NCBI RefSeq assembly: GCF_030816725.1
Contig: NZ_JAUSYG010000001.1
Location: forward strand, 930,001 to 994,000
DNA length: 64,000 nucleotides
Source of the DNA: Pseudarthrobacter defluvii
Lineage (GTDB): Bacteria; Actinomycetota; Actinomycetes; Actinomycetales; Micrococcaceae
Reading direction: 5' to 3'
Positions 25,501-35,158 of this stretch are shown in pieces. The position numbers and the translations under genes were made by a program. Position 1 is the stretch's first letter. Each line of letters opens with the position of its first letter. The notes under the pieces are model-generated. The model searched no databases and was not told where the DNA came from. It worked only from the letters and a program-made list of their open reading frames with translations.

Positions 25501-26931
25501 GTGTCCAGTTACAGCGAAACCGCCGCCAACCGTCCCCTCCGCGTCGCCATCGTCGGCGCGGGACCGGCAGGAGTTTACGCTGCGGACATCCTCACCAAGT
25601 CCAGCGGGGTGAAGGACGGTGACTTCCAGGTCAGCATCGACCTCTTTGAGGCCTACCCCGCGCCGTACGGCCTCATCAGGTACGGCGTTGCCCCGGACCA
25701 TCCCCGCATCAAGGGCATCGTCAACGCCCTGCACAAGGTGCTGGACCGGGGCGACATCCGGTTCCTGGGCAACGTGACCTACGGCCGGGACCTCACGCTG
25801 CACGATTTCCGGGCCTTCTACGACGCCGTGATCTTCTCCACCGGCGCCATCAAGGACGCCGACTTGGACATTCCGGGCATCAACCTGCAGGGCTCCTTCG
25901 GCGGCGCCGACTTCGTCTCCTGGTACGACGGGCATCCTGACGTCCCCCGCCAGTGGCCGCTGGAGGCCAGGGAAATCGCCGTCATCGGCAACGGGAACGT
26001 GGCCCTGGACGTTGCCCGCATGCTGGCCAAGCACCCCGAGGAACTGCTCACCACCGAGATCCCGGACAACGTTTATGCCGGCCTGAAAGCCTCGCCCGTC
26101 ACCGACGTCCACGTCTTCGGCCGCCGCGGCCCCGCCCAGGTCAAGTTCACCCCACTGGAACTGCGGGAGCTGTCCCACATGGACGACGTCGACATCGTCC
26201 TGTACCCCGAGGATTTTGAATTCGACGAGGCCTCGGACGAAGCCATCCGCAGCAACAACCAGGTGAAGACCATGGTGAACACGCTCACCAACTGGCTGGT
26301 GGAGGAGCATGCGGAGTCCGACAACCCCTCCTCCCGCAGGCTGCACCTGCACTTCCTGCACAACCCCGTTGAGGTGCTCGACGACGGCACGGGCAAGGTG
26401 GGCGGTATCAAGTTTGAGCGCATGCAGCTGGACGGGACGGGCAACGCCAAGGGCACGGGGGAGTACGTCGAATACCCCGTCCAGGCCGTCTACCGCGCCA
26501 TCGGGTACCACGGGTCGGCGCTGGACGAACTGGAATACGACGCCAAGCGCGGCGTCATTCCCAACGAGGGCGGCCGCGTCCTGGACGCCAACGGCAACCC
26601 CGTTCCGGGCATCTACACCACAGGCTGGATCAAGCGCGGCCCGGTCGGTTTGATCGGGCACACCAAGGGCGATGCCCTGGAGACCATCGGCTTCCTGCTG
26701 GAGGACCGGCTGACCCTGCCCGCGGCCAAGAACCCGGATCCGCAGGCCATCATCGACCTGCTTGAGGAACGCGGCATCGAATACACCACCTGGGAAGGGT
26801 GGAACAAGCTCGATGCCCACGAGGCAGGGCTCGGCGCGGACTGGACCGGACCCGAAGGCCTGGACCATGTGGTGCGGGAACGCATCAAGGTGGTGCCGCG
26901 CGAGGACATGATCCGCATCTCCCGCGGCTGA
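25501..26931 (+). CDS. fprA: FprA-like ferredoxin/adrenodoxin-type NADP+ reductase (copy 2)
   Basis: The 476-residue flavoprotein is a close paralogue of the first reductase, with long shared stretches such as YGLIRYGVAPDHPRIKG and both dinucleotide sites (GAGPAG, GNGNVALDVAR). It should transfer electrons between NADPH and ferredoxin. The two differ mainly at the termini and around residues 275-290. The start is GTG 25501 with AGAAGGG upstream, matching the GTG-Ser-Ser start of the other copy. Neighbouring genes differ, so the copies are probably regulated separately. Confidence 0.93.
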   Translation: MSSYSETAANRPLRVAIVGAGPAGVYAADILTKSSGVKDGDFQVSIDLFEAYPAPYGLIRYGVAPDHPRIKGIVNALHKVLDRGDIRFLGNVTYGRDLTLHDFRAFYDAVIFSTGAIKDADLDIPGINLQGSFGGADFVSWYDGHPDVPRQWPLEAREIAVIGNGNVALDVARMLAKHPEELLTTEIPDNVYAGLKASPVTDVHVFGRRGPAQVKFTPLELRELSHMDDVDIVLYPEDFEFDEASDEAIRSNNQVKTMVNTLTNWLVEEHAESDNPSSRRLHLHFLHNPVEVLDDGTGKVGGIKFERMQLDGTGNAKGTGEYVEYPVQAVYRAIGYHGSALDELEYDAKRGVIPNEGGRVLDANGNPVPGIYTTGWIKRGPVGLIGHTKGDALETIGFLLEDRLTLPAAKNPDPQAIIDLLEERGIEYTTWEGWNKLDAHEAGLGADWTGPEGLDHVVRERIKVVPREDMIRISRG

Positions 26932-26968
26932 ATCACTATCCCAGGCGCTTTGCCGGGTCCGCTCGCCG

Positions 26969-26997
26969 GTGACACGGGGTTTTTGTCCAGCTATGCT
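26969..26997 (+). promoter_or_regulatory. Promoter of the GAF regulator gene
   Basis: GTGACA (26969-26974) and TATGCT (26992-26997) are 17 bases apart, a near-ideal vegetative promoter. Confidence 0.55.
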
Positions 26998-27035
26998 GAC
27001 TTGGCCACCCTCCAGCCCTGCATCGCCGGACAAAA
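26981..27035. promoter_or_regulatory. Inverted repeat TTTTGTCC ... GGACAAAA
   Basis: Perfect 8-base arms at 26981-26988 and 27028-27035 span the promoter -10 and likely start site. Autoregulation by looping is possible. Confidence 0.3.
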
Positions 27036-27053
27036 CTCCGGAACGGGAGTTCG

Positions 27054-28433
27054 ATGACGAACCTGCTCCAGCCTGAACCGCGCCAGCGTGCCGCGCTGGC
27101 CGGACACGAGCTCCTGGGGCGCCTTGCCCCGGAACGCCCGGGCCCCGGCGGCGCCACTCCCGAAATCCCCGGCCTGCGCAAACTCATCCGGGAGTCCTGG
27201 CAACGGTCGGCAAGCTTCAAAGCCAACCCGGACAACGCGGCCGCACCGCTGGCCTTCGATTGGGACGAGCTGGAGGACTACCGGCGGCAGCACCCCCTCG
27301 CGGCGATCATGCCGGTCATCAACAAACTCCTGGTCCAGCCCAGCCACGACAGCGGGCTCCTGGTAGCGGTGGGCGACGAAGTGGGCAGGCTGCTGTGGGT
27401 GGACGGGGACCCCACCCTCCAGCGCAGGGCCGAAGGGATGATGTTCGTGCCCGGTGCCGACTGGTCAGAGGCGAGCGTCGGCACCAGCGCCCCCGGCACC
27501 GCCCTTGTCCTGGGGCGTGGAATCCAGATTGCCGGCGCCGAGCACTACCAGCGCGCGGTACATCCCTGGAGCTGCACGGCCGTTCCCTTCCATGATCCGG
27601 ACTCCGGCGCGGTGCTCGGCGTCGTGGACATCACCGGGACGGACACCGCGGTGGCGCCGCACACGCTTTCGCTGGTGGAGGCCACGGTGGCGGCCGCGCA
27701 GGCGCAGCTGCGGGTGGAGCGCCTGCAGCATGCTGCGGAGCTGGCCAGGAAACCCGTACGACGGCGGCCCCCGGCTCCCGCAAGCAGGAAGGGCCTGATT
27801 GCCGGGGACGGAAGCCGCGCCGGGGAAGGAAGCCTCTACCGGAACAGCCTGCAACTGCTGGGCCGCGACCAGGCGCTGCTGAGCCTGGGCGGCCGGACGG
27901 TTTCGCTGTCTGCCCGGCACAGCGAGATCCTTGCCCTGCTCAGCACGCACCCGGAAGGGCTCAGCGCCGAGGAACTCAGCTCGCTGCTGTACCCGGGGGA
28001 GGGTTCGACTATCACGCTCCGCGCGGAGATGGTCCGTCTCCGGAAGGTCATCCAGGAGCTGAGCCCGGACGCGGTTCCCGGCTCACGCCCGTACCGGCTT
28101 CCGCTGGACCTGGTGCCGGACACGGGCCAGGTGCTCAGCTGCCTGCAGCGCGGCGCCCACCGCATAGCCCTGGAAATCTACCGCGGACGGGTGCTTCCGC
28201 GCTCGGAGGCGCCGGGCATTGTGGAGCTGAGGAACAGGGTTTCATCCCTGCTCCGGGAAGCTGTCCTCACGGACGGCAGTGCCGAGTCCCTGCTCAAGTA
28301 TGCCGCGCTGCCTGAGGCAAGTGACGACGTCGGGATCCGCCTCGCCGCGCTCCGCCTCCTGCCGCCGCGCTCACCCAAGCGCGCCGCCGTCGTGGCCGAC
28401 CTGGAACGGCTGGAAGCCGAACTGCGGGCCTGA
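27054..28433 (+). CDS. GAF-domain transcriptional regulator (AcoR-like sensor, winged-helix output)
   Basis: The 459-residue protein begins like AcoR-type activators ([15 protein letters not shown]) and has a GAF-type sensor domain (about 75-220). It lacks the AAA+ and Fis domains of true AcoR; instead residues 270-350 form an OmpR/SARP-like winged helix ([13 protein letters not shown]). GGAG lies just before ATG 27054. It lies 140 bases upstream of an aldehyde dehydrogenase gene in the same direction and probably activates it in response to an aldehyde or alcohol. Confidence 0.82.
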   Translation: MTNLLQPEPRQRAALAGHELLGRLAPERPGPGGATPEIPGLRKLIRESWQRSASFKANPDNAAAPLAFDWDELEDYRRQHPLAAIMPVINKLLVQPSHDSGLLVAVGDEVGRLLWVDGDPTLQRRAEGMMFVPGADWSEASVGTSAPGTALVLGRGIQIAGAEHYQRAVHPWSCTAVPFHDPDSGAVLGVVDITGTDTAVAPHTLSLVEATVAAAQAQLRVERLQHAAELARKPVRRRPPAPASRKGLIAGDGSRAGEGSLYRNSLQLLGRDQALLSLGGRTVSLSARHSEILALLSTHPEGLSAEELSSLLYPGEGSTITLRAEMVRLRKVIQELSPDAVPGSRPYRLPLDLVPDTGQVLSCLQRGAHRIALEIYRGRVLPRSEAPGIVELRNRVSSLLREAVLTDGSAESLLKYAALPEASDDVGIRLAALRLLPPRSPKRAAVVADLERLEAELRA

Positions 28434-28474
28434 AAGCAGGGCCCGCCGGGTTCTTTGTGATCCAGCTCTCACCA

Positions 28475-28509
28475 TTGCAACCTTGCTGCAACCTTCCCGC
28501 TCCTACGCT
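28475..28509 (+). promoter_or_regulatory. Aldehyde dehydrogenase promoter/operator
   Basis: TTGCA (28475-28479) and TGCAA (28487-28491) form an inverted repeat with 7-base spacer, followed by a TACGCT -10 box (28504-28509). It is a plausible site for the GAF regulator. Confidence 0.35.
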
Positions 28510-28573
28510 GGGTTCATCGGCGGGCGCCCTTGTACGCCGGCCCTATGAACTGCACAGCAAAGGAGCTAAGCAC

Positions 28574-30097
28574 ATGACCGTTTACGCACAGCCGGGAACC
28601 GACGGTTCGAAGGTCACCTTCAAGGACCGGTACGAGAACTGGATTGGCGGCGAATGGGTGGCCCCGGTGAAGGGCCAGTACTTCGAGAACATCACGCCGG
28701 TGACCGGCAAGGCCTTCTGCGAGGTGGCCCGCGGGACGGCCGAGGACATTGAACTGGCTTTGGACGCGGCGCACAAGGCCGCACCTTCCTGGGGAAAGAC
28801 GTCCGTGGCGGAGCGCGCCGCCGTCCTGAACAAGATCGCGGACCGCATCGACGAGAACCTTGAGATGCTGGCCGTCGCCGAAACCTGGGACAACGGCAAG
28901 CCCGTCCGGGAGACCCTCAACGCAGACCTGCCGCTGGCTTCGGACCACTTCCGCTACTTCGCCTCCGCCGTCCGGGCCCAGGAGGGCAGCCTGTCCCAGT
29001 TGGACGACAACACCACCGCGTACCACTTCCACGAACCGCTCGGCGTGGTGGGCCAAATCATCCCCTGGAACTTCCCCATCCTGATGGCGGTCTGGAAGCT
29101 TGCGCCCGCGCTCGCTGCCGGCAACACCGTAGTGCTTAAGCCGGCGGAGCAGACGCCGTCGTCGATCCTGGTCCTGATGGAGCTCATCGCGGATCTGCTG
29201 CCGGCGGGTGTGGTGAATGTGGTCAACGGCTTCGGCGTGGAGGCCGGCAAGCCGCTTGCCTCCAGTTCCCGGATCCGGAAGATCGCCTTCACCGGCGAGA
29301 CCACCACCGGCCGGCTTATCAGCCAGTACGCCAGCCAGAACCTCATCCCGGTCACCCTGGAACTGGGCGGCAAGAGCCCGAACATCTTCTTCAACGATGT
29401 TGCGCAGGAAAATGACGCCTTCTACGACAAGGCGCAGGAGGGCTTCGCGCTGTTCGCCTTCAACCAGGGTGAAGTGTGCACCTGCCCGTCGCGCGCGCTG
29501 GTGCAGGAGGACATCTACGAGTCCTTCATGGCCGACGCCGTGGCCCGGGTGGAAAAGATGATACAGGGCAACCCGCTGGACACCGAAACCCAGGTCGGCG
29601 CGCAGGCATCCAACGACCAACTGGAAAAGATCCTGTCCTACATTGACATCGGAAAGCAGGAAGGCGCCAAAGTGCTCACCGGCGGCGCCCGTGCAGAGCT
29701 CCCCGGCGACCTGGCCGGCGGCTTCTACGTCCAGCCCACCGTGTTCGAGGGCCACAACAGGATGCGGATCTTCCAGGAGGAGATCTTCGGCCCCGTGGTG
29801 GCGGTGACCAAGTTCAGCGACTACAACGACGCCATGGGCATCGCGAACGACACCCTTTACGGCCTCGGCGCCGGTGTGTGGTCCCGCAACGGCAACGTGG
29901 CCTACCGTGCAGGCCGTGAAATCCAAGCCGGCCGTGTCTGGGTGAACAACTACCACGCCTACCCGGCCGGCGCGGCCTTCGGCGGCTACAAGTCGTCCGG
30001 CATTGGCCGTGAAAACCACGCCATGATGCTGGACCACTACCAGCAGACCAAGAACCTGCTGGTCAGCTACGACGAAAACAAGCTGGGTTTCTTCTAG
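28574..30097 (+). CDS. Aldehyde dehydrogenase (ExaC/AldB-type, acetaldehyde)
   Basis: The 507-residue NAD+-dependent enzyme resembles acetaldehyde dehydrogenases of the ExaC group: [13 protein letters not shown] region, [10 protein letters not shown] cofactor motif, catalytic glutamate in LELGGKSP and catalytic cysteine in [11 protein letters not shown]. It would oxidise acetaldehyde or similar short aldehydes. AAAGGAG lies 8 bases before ATG 28574. The DUF779 gene follows after 3 bases, a pairing seen repeatedly in this family, and the GAF regulator precedes it. Confidence 0.92.
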   Translation: MTVYAQPGTDGSKVTFKDRYENWIGGEWVAPVKGQYFENITPVTGKAFCEVARGTAEDIELALDAAHKAAPSWGKTSVAERAAVLNKIADRIDENLEMLAVAETWDNGKPVRETLNADLPLASDHFRYFASAVRAQEGSLSQLDDNTTAYHFHEPLGVVGQIIPWNFPILMAVWKLAPALAAGNTVVLKPAEQTPSSILVLMELIADLLPAGVVNVVNGFGVEAGKPLASSSRIRKIAFTGETTTGRLISQYASQNLIPVTLELGGKSPNIFFNDVAQENDAFYDKAQEGFALFAFNQGEVCTCPSRALVQEDIYESFMADAVARVEKMIQGNPLDTETQVGAQASNDQLEKILSYIDIGKQEGAKVLTGGARAELPGDLAGGFYVQPTVFEGHNRMRIFQEEIFGPVVAVTKFSDYNDAMGIANDTLYGLGAGVWSRNGNVAYRAGREIQAGRVWVNNYHAYPAGAAFGGYKSSGIGRENHAMMLDHYQQTKNLLVSYDENKLGFF

Positions 30098-30100
30098 GCC

Positions 30101-30508
30101 ATGGCTTCGACCAGGCTTGATGCCGCGGTGACGCTGCCCGGGGAAGATTTTTCCCGGGTGGCGCTCACGCCAGCCGCAGTGGACCTGCTGCGGATGCTGT
30201 GGGACCGGCACGGCCCGCTCATGTTCCACCAGTCGGGCGGATGCTGCGACGGGTCATCGCCCATGTGCTATCCGGCCGGGGACTTCATCACAGGGGAAGC
30301 GGACGTCCTGCTGGGATTGTTCGATCTCTCGGACGGCTTGAAGCCGCTGCCGCTGGAGTTCTGGATGTCCCGTGAGCAGTTCAACTACTGGAGCCACACG
30401 CACCTGACTGTCGACGTTGTGCCCGGCCGGGGGAGCGGCTTTTCCGTTGAAGCACCGGAGGGTAAACGCTTCCTAATCCGGTCAACGCTGATGGAATGGC
30501 CTTCCTAG
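30101..30508 (+). CDS. DUF779 domain protein (aldehyde dehydrogenase partner)
   Basis: The 135-residue protein is a full-length DUF779 member, with the cysteine-rich HQSGGCCDGSSPMC segment (residues 43-56), ITGEADVLLG and QFNYWSHTHL. The family is found next to aldehyde dehydrogenases and its biochemical role is unknown; the clustered cysteines suggest metal binding or a redox role. It starts 3 bases after the dehydrogenase stop, so it is co-translated. Confidence 0.88.
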   Translation: MASTRLDAAVTLPGEDFSRVALTPAAVDLLRMLWDRHGPLMFHQSGGCCDGSSPMCYPAGDFITGEADVLLGLFDLSDGLKPLPLEFWMSREQFNYWSHTHLTVDVVPGRGSGFSVEAPEGKRFLIRSTLMEWPS

Positions 30509-30524
30509 GAAGTTCGATCCAGAG

Positions 30525-30560
30525 GCACTCGGGGCTCTCCGTTGGGAGGGCCCCGAGTGC
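30525..30560. terminator. Terminator after the aldehyde dehydrogenase operon
   Basis: Arms 30525-30540 and 30545-30560 form a 16-base stem with one T-G pair around GTTG, followed by TTTCG. Confidence 0.75.
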
Positions 30561-30633
30561 TTTCGCAGAAGAATATTCGGCACGGTGGCTGTCTCACTAT
30601 TCGGGACGATTGGGACCGTCCAGTGGATGGACA

Positions 30634-30646
30634 CTATCGTTGATAG
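30634..30646. promoter_or_regulatory. CTATC-GTT-GATAG inverted repeat
   Basis: Short perfect repeat 37 bases before the permease start; possible operator or part of its promoter. Weak evidence. Confidence 0.2.
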
Positions 30647-30682
30647 GTCTGTTTCCCTCACAAACCAGGATTGTGACCCCTT

Positions 30683-32263
30683 ATGAATCTTCTGCGGACA
30701 AAATCCATCGAGCAGTCGATTGCCGACGCCGATGAGCCCGGACGCAAGCTTAAGCGTTCCCTCAGCACCTGGGACCTCATGATCATGGGCGTCGCCGTTG
30801 CTGTCGGCGCCGGCATCTTTTCGGTCGGCGCGAAGGCTGCCGCCAACTTCGCCGGTCCCGCCGTCACACTCTCCTTCGCGATCGCCGCCGTCACCTGCGC
30901 GCTGGCCATCATGTGCTACGCCGAGTTCGCCACTGCCATCCCCGTGGCCGGATCCGCCTACGTTTTCACCTACGCCACCATGGGCGAGCTCCTTGCCTGG
31001 ATTATCGGCTGGAACCTGATCCTCGAACTGTTCACGGCCGCTGCGGTGATCGCCAAATACTGGGGCATCTACCTCAGCAAGGTGTTTGCCCTCACGGGCC
31101 TGGACATCCCGCCGGCCATCTCGCTGGGCGGCGTTGACCTCTACTGGGGCGCCTTCCTGATTGTGGCCATCTTCACCGTGCTGCTGGTGCTCGGCACCAA
31201 GCTCTCCGCCCGGGTAGGCAACATCTTCACCCTGATCAAGATCGCCGTCGTGCTGTTCGTGATCGTGGTGGGCTTCACCTACGTGAAGTTCGAGAACTAC
31301 ACCCCGTTCGTACCGGCAGCCGAGCCCACGGCCGCTACCGGTGCCGCCGATGTCCTGAAGCAGTCGTTCTTCGGCTTCCTGACCGGGGCTGCCCCCGCCC
31401 AGTACGGCACCATGGGCATCTTTGCCGGCGCGGCCCTGGTGTTCTTCGCCTTCATCGGCTTCGACGTGGTGGCCACCTCCGCCGAAGAAGTGAAGAACCC
31501 GCAGAAGACCCTGCCCCGCGGCATCTTTGGCGGCCTGGCCCTGGTGACCCTGCTGTACATCCTGGTCTCCCTGGCCCTGACCGGCATGGTGTCCTACACC
31601 CAGCTGGCCGAAGCCAAGAGCCCCACCCTCACCACGGCCTTCGAGGCCGTGGGCGACACGTCCGCCGCCAAGGTCATCGCCTTCGGTTCGCTGGTGGGCC
31701 TCACCACCGTGATCATGGTGCTCCTCATGGGCCTGTCCCGTGTGGTGCTGGCGATGAGCCGCGACGGCCTGCTGCCCAGGGCATTGTCCAAGACCAGTGA
31801 CAAGCGTTCGACGCCGGTCCGCCTCCAGATCATCTGCGGCACCGCGGTTGCCCTGGTGGCCGGGCTCACCAACGTCGACCTGCTCGAGGAAATGATCAAC
31901 ATCGGCACCCTGTCCGCCTTCGTTGTGGTCAGCCTGGGGATCCTGGTGCTCCGCAAAAAGCGCCCGGACCTGAAGCCTGCCTTCCGTGTCCCGTTCGGAA
32001 AGGTCCTGCCGATCGTTTCTGCCGTACTCTGCCTGTACCTGATGACCAACCTGGCTGTGGAGACCTGGATCTTCTTCGCCTTCTGGCTGGTCATTGGCCT
32101 GGCCATCTACTTCGCCTACGGCCAGCGCCACTCGCGGCTCAACGAGCGCTTCGCCGAGGCCAACGCGTCGGTCAACGGGGCCGCGCCAGTCAACAGCGCC
32201 CGCGGCACCGCCCCGCGCACGGCCAGCGAGCCTGATGACGAGGACCAGTTCACCCGCGCCTGA
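30683..32263 (+). CDS. APC-family amino acid permease
   Basis: The 526-residue protein has about 12 membrane helices and the cationic amino acid transporter look (GVAVAVGAGIFSVG near residues 36-49, AFIGFDVVATSAEE, RKKRPDLKPAFRVP). The C-terminal tail of about 40 residues is polar. Lysine, arginine or similar substrates are possible but not proven. The start ATG 30683 has only a distant AGGA. It is a single-gene unit bounded by terminators on both sides. Confidence 0.88.
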   Translation: MNLLRTKSIEQSIADADEPGRKLKRSLSTWDLMIMGVAVAVGAGIFSVGAKAAANFAGPAVTLSFAIAAVTCALAIMCYAEFATAIPVAGSAYVFTYATMGELLAWIIGWNLILELFTAAAVIAKYWGIYLSKVFALTGLDIPPAISLGGVDLYWGAFLIVAIFTVLLVLGTKLSARVGNIFTLIKIAVVLFVIVVGFTYVKFENYTPFVPAAEPTAATGAADVLKQSFFGFLTGAAPAQYGTMGIFAGAALVFFAFIGFDVVATSAEEVKNPQKTLPRGIFGGLALVTLLYILVSLALTGMVSYTQLAEAKSPTLTTAFEAVGDTSAAKVIAFGSLVGLTTVIMVLLMGLSRVVLAMSRDGLLPRALSKTSDKRSTPVRLQIICGTAVALVAGLTNVDLLEEMINIGTLSAFVVVSLGILVLRKKRPDLKPAFRVPFGKVLPIVSAVLCLYLMTNLAVETWIFFAFWLVIGLAIYFAYGQRHSRLNERFAEANASVNGAAPVNSARGTAPRTASEPDDEDQFTRA

Positions 32264-32294
32264 CACAGCTGGAATTGCCCCACCGGCAATGACG

Positions 32295-32325
32295 ACCGCC
32301 CGTTGATCCTTGATCAGCGGGCGGT
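32295..32325. terminator. Bidirectional terminator
   Basis: Arms 32295-32308 and 32312-32325 form a 14-base stem (one T-G pair) between the convergent permease and DUF2461 genes. Confidence 0.75.
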
Positions 32326-32332
32326 TCTGTGT

Positions 32333-32968
32333 TCAGGGCGCCGCGTGCCTGCCCACCCACTCAACCAGCGGACGCAGCTGCCGCCATCTGGCAGCGACCT
32401 CTTCGGCAGCCGCCTCCGTGGCGAGCCACCCGGGCCGGCCCAGGTCCGCTCCGGTATACAGGGTCTTGTACTTCAGGAGCTCCGCCCGCGGGTGGTCCCG
32501 GTCGAAGCCGCGGGGGACGGTCTTGAGTTTTTCCCCTTCGATGCGGAAGCCGGCCGCCGTGATCGACTCCACGATCTCCTGCAGGGCGACCCCGCTCCCC
32601 GAGGCATCGGCTGCCGCCCGGAACCTGGCCAGCTGCGCGGGTGTGTGGGAGCGGTAGCCGCCACCCACCAGCAGCCCGTCGGCGCTGACCTGGAGGTAGT
32701 ACCCCACCCCTTCCTGCCGGGTGGCGAAGGCGCCCTGGGCGGTTTTGTAGGGTGACTTGTCCTGGGAGAAGCGGACGTCGCGGAAGGGCCGGAACAGCCG
32801 GGCCGGGCCGAACTCCGGCTCCAGCTCCGCCAGGAGCGCCGCCAGCGGTGCCTTGACCGCGGCCTCGTAGGTGTCCCTGTGCCCGAGCCACCAGTCGCGG
32901 TTGTTGTTGTCTTCCAGCTCCTCGTAGAAGCTGAATGCTTCCGGGGGAACGCCTGCAAATGTGTCCAT
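32333..32968 (-). CDS. DUF2461 domain-containing protein
   Basis: The 211-residue protein fits DUF2461 (TIGR02453): FYEELEDNNNRDWW at the start, FRPFRDVRFSQDKSPYK in the middle and GYYLQVSADGLLVGGG. The family is widespread and of unknown function. There is no ribosome site; TAGGCT lies 7 bases before ATG 32968, so the message is probably leaderless. Confidence 0.88.
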   Translation of the reverse strand: MDTFAGVPPEAFSFYEELEDNNNRDWWLGHRDTYEAAVKAPLAALLAELEPEFGPARLFRPFRDVRFSQDKSPYKTAQGAFATRQEGVGYYLQVSADGLLVGGGYRSHTPAQLARFRAAADASGSGVALQEIVESITAAGFRIEGEKLKTVPRGFDRDHPRAELLKYKTLYTGADLGRPGWLATEAAAEEVAARWRQLRPLVEWVGRHAAP

Positions 32969-32975
32969 GCCATGG

Positions 32976-32981
32976 AGCCTA
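32976..32981 (-). promoter_or_regulatory. -10 box, leaderless DUF2461 gene
   Basis: TAGGCT on the minus strand ends 7 bases before ATG 32968. Confidence 0.5.
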
Positions 32982-33047
32982 GGACCGGCCCCGGCAGCGG
33001 GCCAGAGGGCGGCAGCCCTATGTGCATAAGGCGGCACGCCACAGAAA

Positions 33048-33085
33048 AGATCACCCCGCCACAAAAGTCTGTGGCGGGGTGGTCT
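33048..33085 (-). terminator. Terminator of the catalase operon
   Basis: Arms 33048-33063 and 33070-33085 form a 16-base stem (one T-G pair) around six bases, with an A/T-rich end on the far side. Confidence 0.8.
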
Positions 33086-33111
33086 GGCAGTTCAGCCGGC
33101 AGGATGCCTGT

Positions 33112-34608
33112 TTAGCCGATCTTGTTGGCGGACTCTGCATCCGAGGTGGGAGCCGACGGGGCAACCGCGGCGCCGAGGTTGGCGCGCAGCTTGGCGCCCA
33201 GTTCGGCGTCGACGTTGGTCCAGTACTGGATGGCACGTTCCTTGATGTCGGAGCGCTTCACGCCGCCCACGGCGCCGGTGATCGTCTCCAGGAAACGGGC
33301 CTTTTCACCTTCGTTGTAGACCTCGCGGTACAGCGCGCCGGCCTGGACGAAGTCGCCGTCCTCGGCATGGAGGGAGTGCGCGGCGAGGGTGAGCTCGCCG
33401 TCGTTCTCCCAGCCGCCGGCCGGGTTCTGCGGCTCAAGTGCAGCCGGGCCGCCAAAGGTGTTGGGGGCGTAGACCGGAACCGAGGGGGCGTTGAAGAGGA
33501 AACGTCCCTGGCCGTCCTGGCTGTAGTTGTTGACCTGGTTCTTGGGCTGGTTCACCGGGATCTGGGCGTGGTTGGTGCCCACGCGGTAGCGGTGCGCGTC
33601 CGCATAGGAGAAGATGCGGGCCTGCAGCATCTTGTCCGGGGAGGCGGCGATGCCGGGCACGAAGTTCGACGGCGCGAAGGTGGCCTGTTCGATCTGCGCG
33701 AAGTAGTTCTCCGGGTTCTTGTTCAGCTCCATGGTGCCCACCTTGATCAGCGGGTAGTCAGCGTGCGGCCAGACCTTGGTCAGGTCGAACGGGTTGAAGC
33801 GGTAGGTCTTGGCGTGCTCGTACGGCATGACCTGCACGTGCAGGTCCCAGGACGGGAAGTTGCCGGCTTCGATGTTCTCGGACAGGTCACGGATGTAGAA
33901 GTCCGCGTCTGAACCGGCAAGCTGTTCCGCCTGCTCGGAGCTCATGGAGTTCACGCCCTGGTTGGACTTGAAGTGGTACTTCACCCAGAAACGCTCACCG
34001 GCTTCGTTGATCCACTGGTAGGTGTGCGAGCCGTAGCCCTGCATCTCGCGCCAGGAGGCGGGCAGGCCGCGGTCACCCATCAGCCAGGTGACCTGGTGGG
34101 CGGATTCGGGGGACAGGGTCCAGAAGTCCCACTGCATGTCGGCGTCGCGCAGGTGGGTGCCCGGCAGGCGCTTCTGGGAGTGGATGAAGTCCGGGAACTT
34201 GATGCCGTCACGAATGAAGAAGACGGGGGTGTTGTTGCCCACGAGGTCGTAGTTGCCCTCGGTGGTGTAGAACTTCACGGCGAAACCGCGGGGGTCGCGC
34301 CAGGTGTCCGGGGAGCCGTTCTCGCCGGCCACGGAGGAGAAGCGGATCAGCATCTCGGTCTCGACGCCGGGCTGCAGGAACGCCGCCTTGGTGTACTTGG
34401 AGACGTCCTCGGTGGTCTTGAACGTGCCGAATGCACCGCCGCCCTTGGCGTGCACTACGCGCTCCGGAACCCGCTCACGGTTGAACTGGGCGAGCTTCTC
34501 AACGAGGTAGTGGTCAGTCAGGATGATGGCACCATCGGCACCAACTGACTTCGAGTGTGCGTCGGACGTAACCGGTGCACCTGACTGGGTTGTGGAAACG
34601 GCAGTCAT
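33112..34608 (-). CDS. katA: Monofunctional heme catalase
   Basis: The 498-residue enzyme breaks hydrogen peroxide into water and oxygen. The distal histidine lies in the [20 protein letters not shown] block (His53), and the heme-ligand tyrosine in [14 protein letters not shown] near residue 340. Length is that of small-subunit catalases. GGAGAAC lies just before ATG 34608. It begins 7 bases after a Fur-family gene, forming a fur-catalase operon in which the regulator probably senses peroxide or iron. Confidence 0.95.
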   Translation of the reverse strand: MTAVSTTQSGAPVTSDAHSKSVGADGAIILTDHYLVEKLAQFNRERVPERVVHAKGGGAFGTFKTTEDVSKYTKAAFLQPGVETEMLIRFSSVAGENGSPDTWRDPRGFAVKFYTTEGNYDLVGNNTPVFFIRDGIKFPDFIHSQKRLPGTHLRDADMQWDFWTLSPESAHQVTWLMGDRGLPASWREMQGYGSHTYQWINEAGERFWVKYHFKSNQGVNSMSSEQAEQLAGSDADFYIRDLSENIEAGNFPSWDLHVQVMPYEHAKTYRFNPFDLTKVWPHADYPLIKVGTMELNKNPENYFAQIEQATFAPSNFVPGIAASPDKMLQARIFSYADAHRYRVGTNHAQIPVNQPKNQVNNYSQDGQGRFLFNAPSVPVYAPNTFGGPAALEPQNPAGGWENDGELTLAAHSLHAEDGDFVQAGALYREVYNEGEKARFLETITGAVGGVKRSDIKERAIQYWTNVDAELGAKLRANLGAAVAPSAPTSDAESANKIG

Positions 34609-34615
34609 TGTTCTC

Positions 34616-35101
34616 CTATTTCTCTTTTTCTTGCGAGGGACTGTGGGGAGGAAGCTGTTGTGCCTGCTGGCATTCCTGGCAGATGCCCTGGTACATGACG
34701 TCGGCGATCTGGATGGTCATGGGCTTGGCGTCCGGGTTCCAGTGCGGCGTGAGGCAGGGGGCGTGGCCGACGGCGCAGTCCACGTCTTCCACCCGTCCGC
34801 AGCTGATGCAGATGGCGTGGTGGTGGTTGTCGCCTACGCGCGTTTCATAAAGAGCGGGGGAGTGCGGGGGCTCGAAGCGGCGCAGCATGTGCAGGTCAGT
34901 CAGGTCACCGAGGACCACGTAAACGGACTGGGCCGTCAGTTCGGGCAGCTCGGTCCGGGCGGCGGCAAGGATGCTTTCGGCAGGGGAATGCGGGTGGCGT
35001 TCGACGGCGGCCAGCACGGCGAGCCGCTGCTTGGTCACCCTGCGGCCGTGGGCGCGCAGGGCCGCAGCCCATGCTTCCTGGCCGTCAAAGTGCTCCATCA
35101 T
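34616..35101 (-). CDS. Fur-family regulator (PerR/FurA-like)
   Basis: The 161-residue protein has a winged helix (residues 15-80, [22 protein letters not shown]), a histidine cluster [11 protein letters not shown] typical of the regulatory metal site, and a second C-x-x-C (GICQEC) that completes the structural zinc site. Its position 7 bases before the catalase gene indicates peroxide- or iron-responsive control of that gene. The start may be ATG 35101 or 35098. A likely operator lies just upstream. Confidence 0.9.
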   Translation of the reverse strand: MMEHFDGQEAWAAALRAHGRRVTKQRLAVLAAVERHPHSPAESILAAARTELPELTAQSVYVVLGDLTDLHMLRRFEPPHSPALYETRVGDNHHHAICISCGRVEDVDCAVGHAPCLTPHWNPDAKPMTIQIADVMYQGICQECQQAQQLPPHSPSQEKEK

Positions 35102-35116
35102 GGCTCCATTGAAACA

Positions 35117-35141
35117 CTTATTTTGATCAACTCACAATAAG
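35117..35141. promoter_or_regulatory. Candidate Fur-family operator
   Basis: CTTATT (35117-35122) and AATAAG (35136-35141) flank the palindrome TTGATCAA (35123-35130) in the region between the divergent fur and MFS genes. The AT-rich inverted repeat fits Fur/PerR boxes. Confidence 0.45.
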
Positions 35142-35158
35142 GCGCGGCTAACCTTTCC

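Noticed and set aside
28514..30229. 571-codon open frame antisense to the aldehyde dehydrogenase
   Set aside because: Composition is typical of a shadow frame in GC-rich DNA, and the sense strand is a certain family member.
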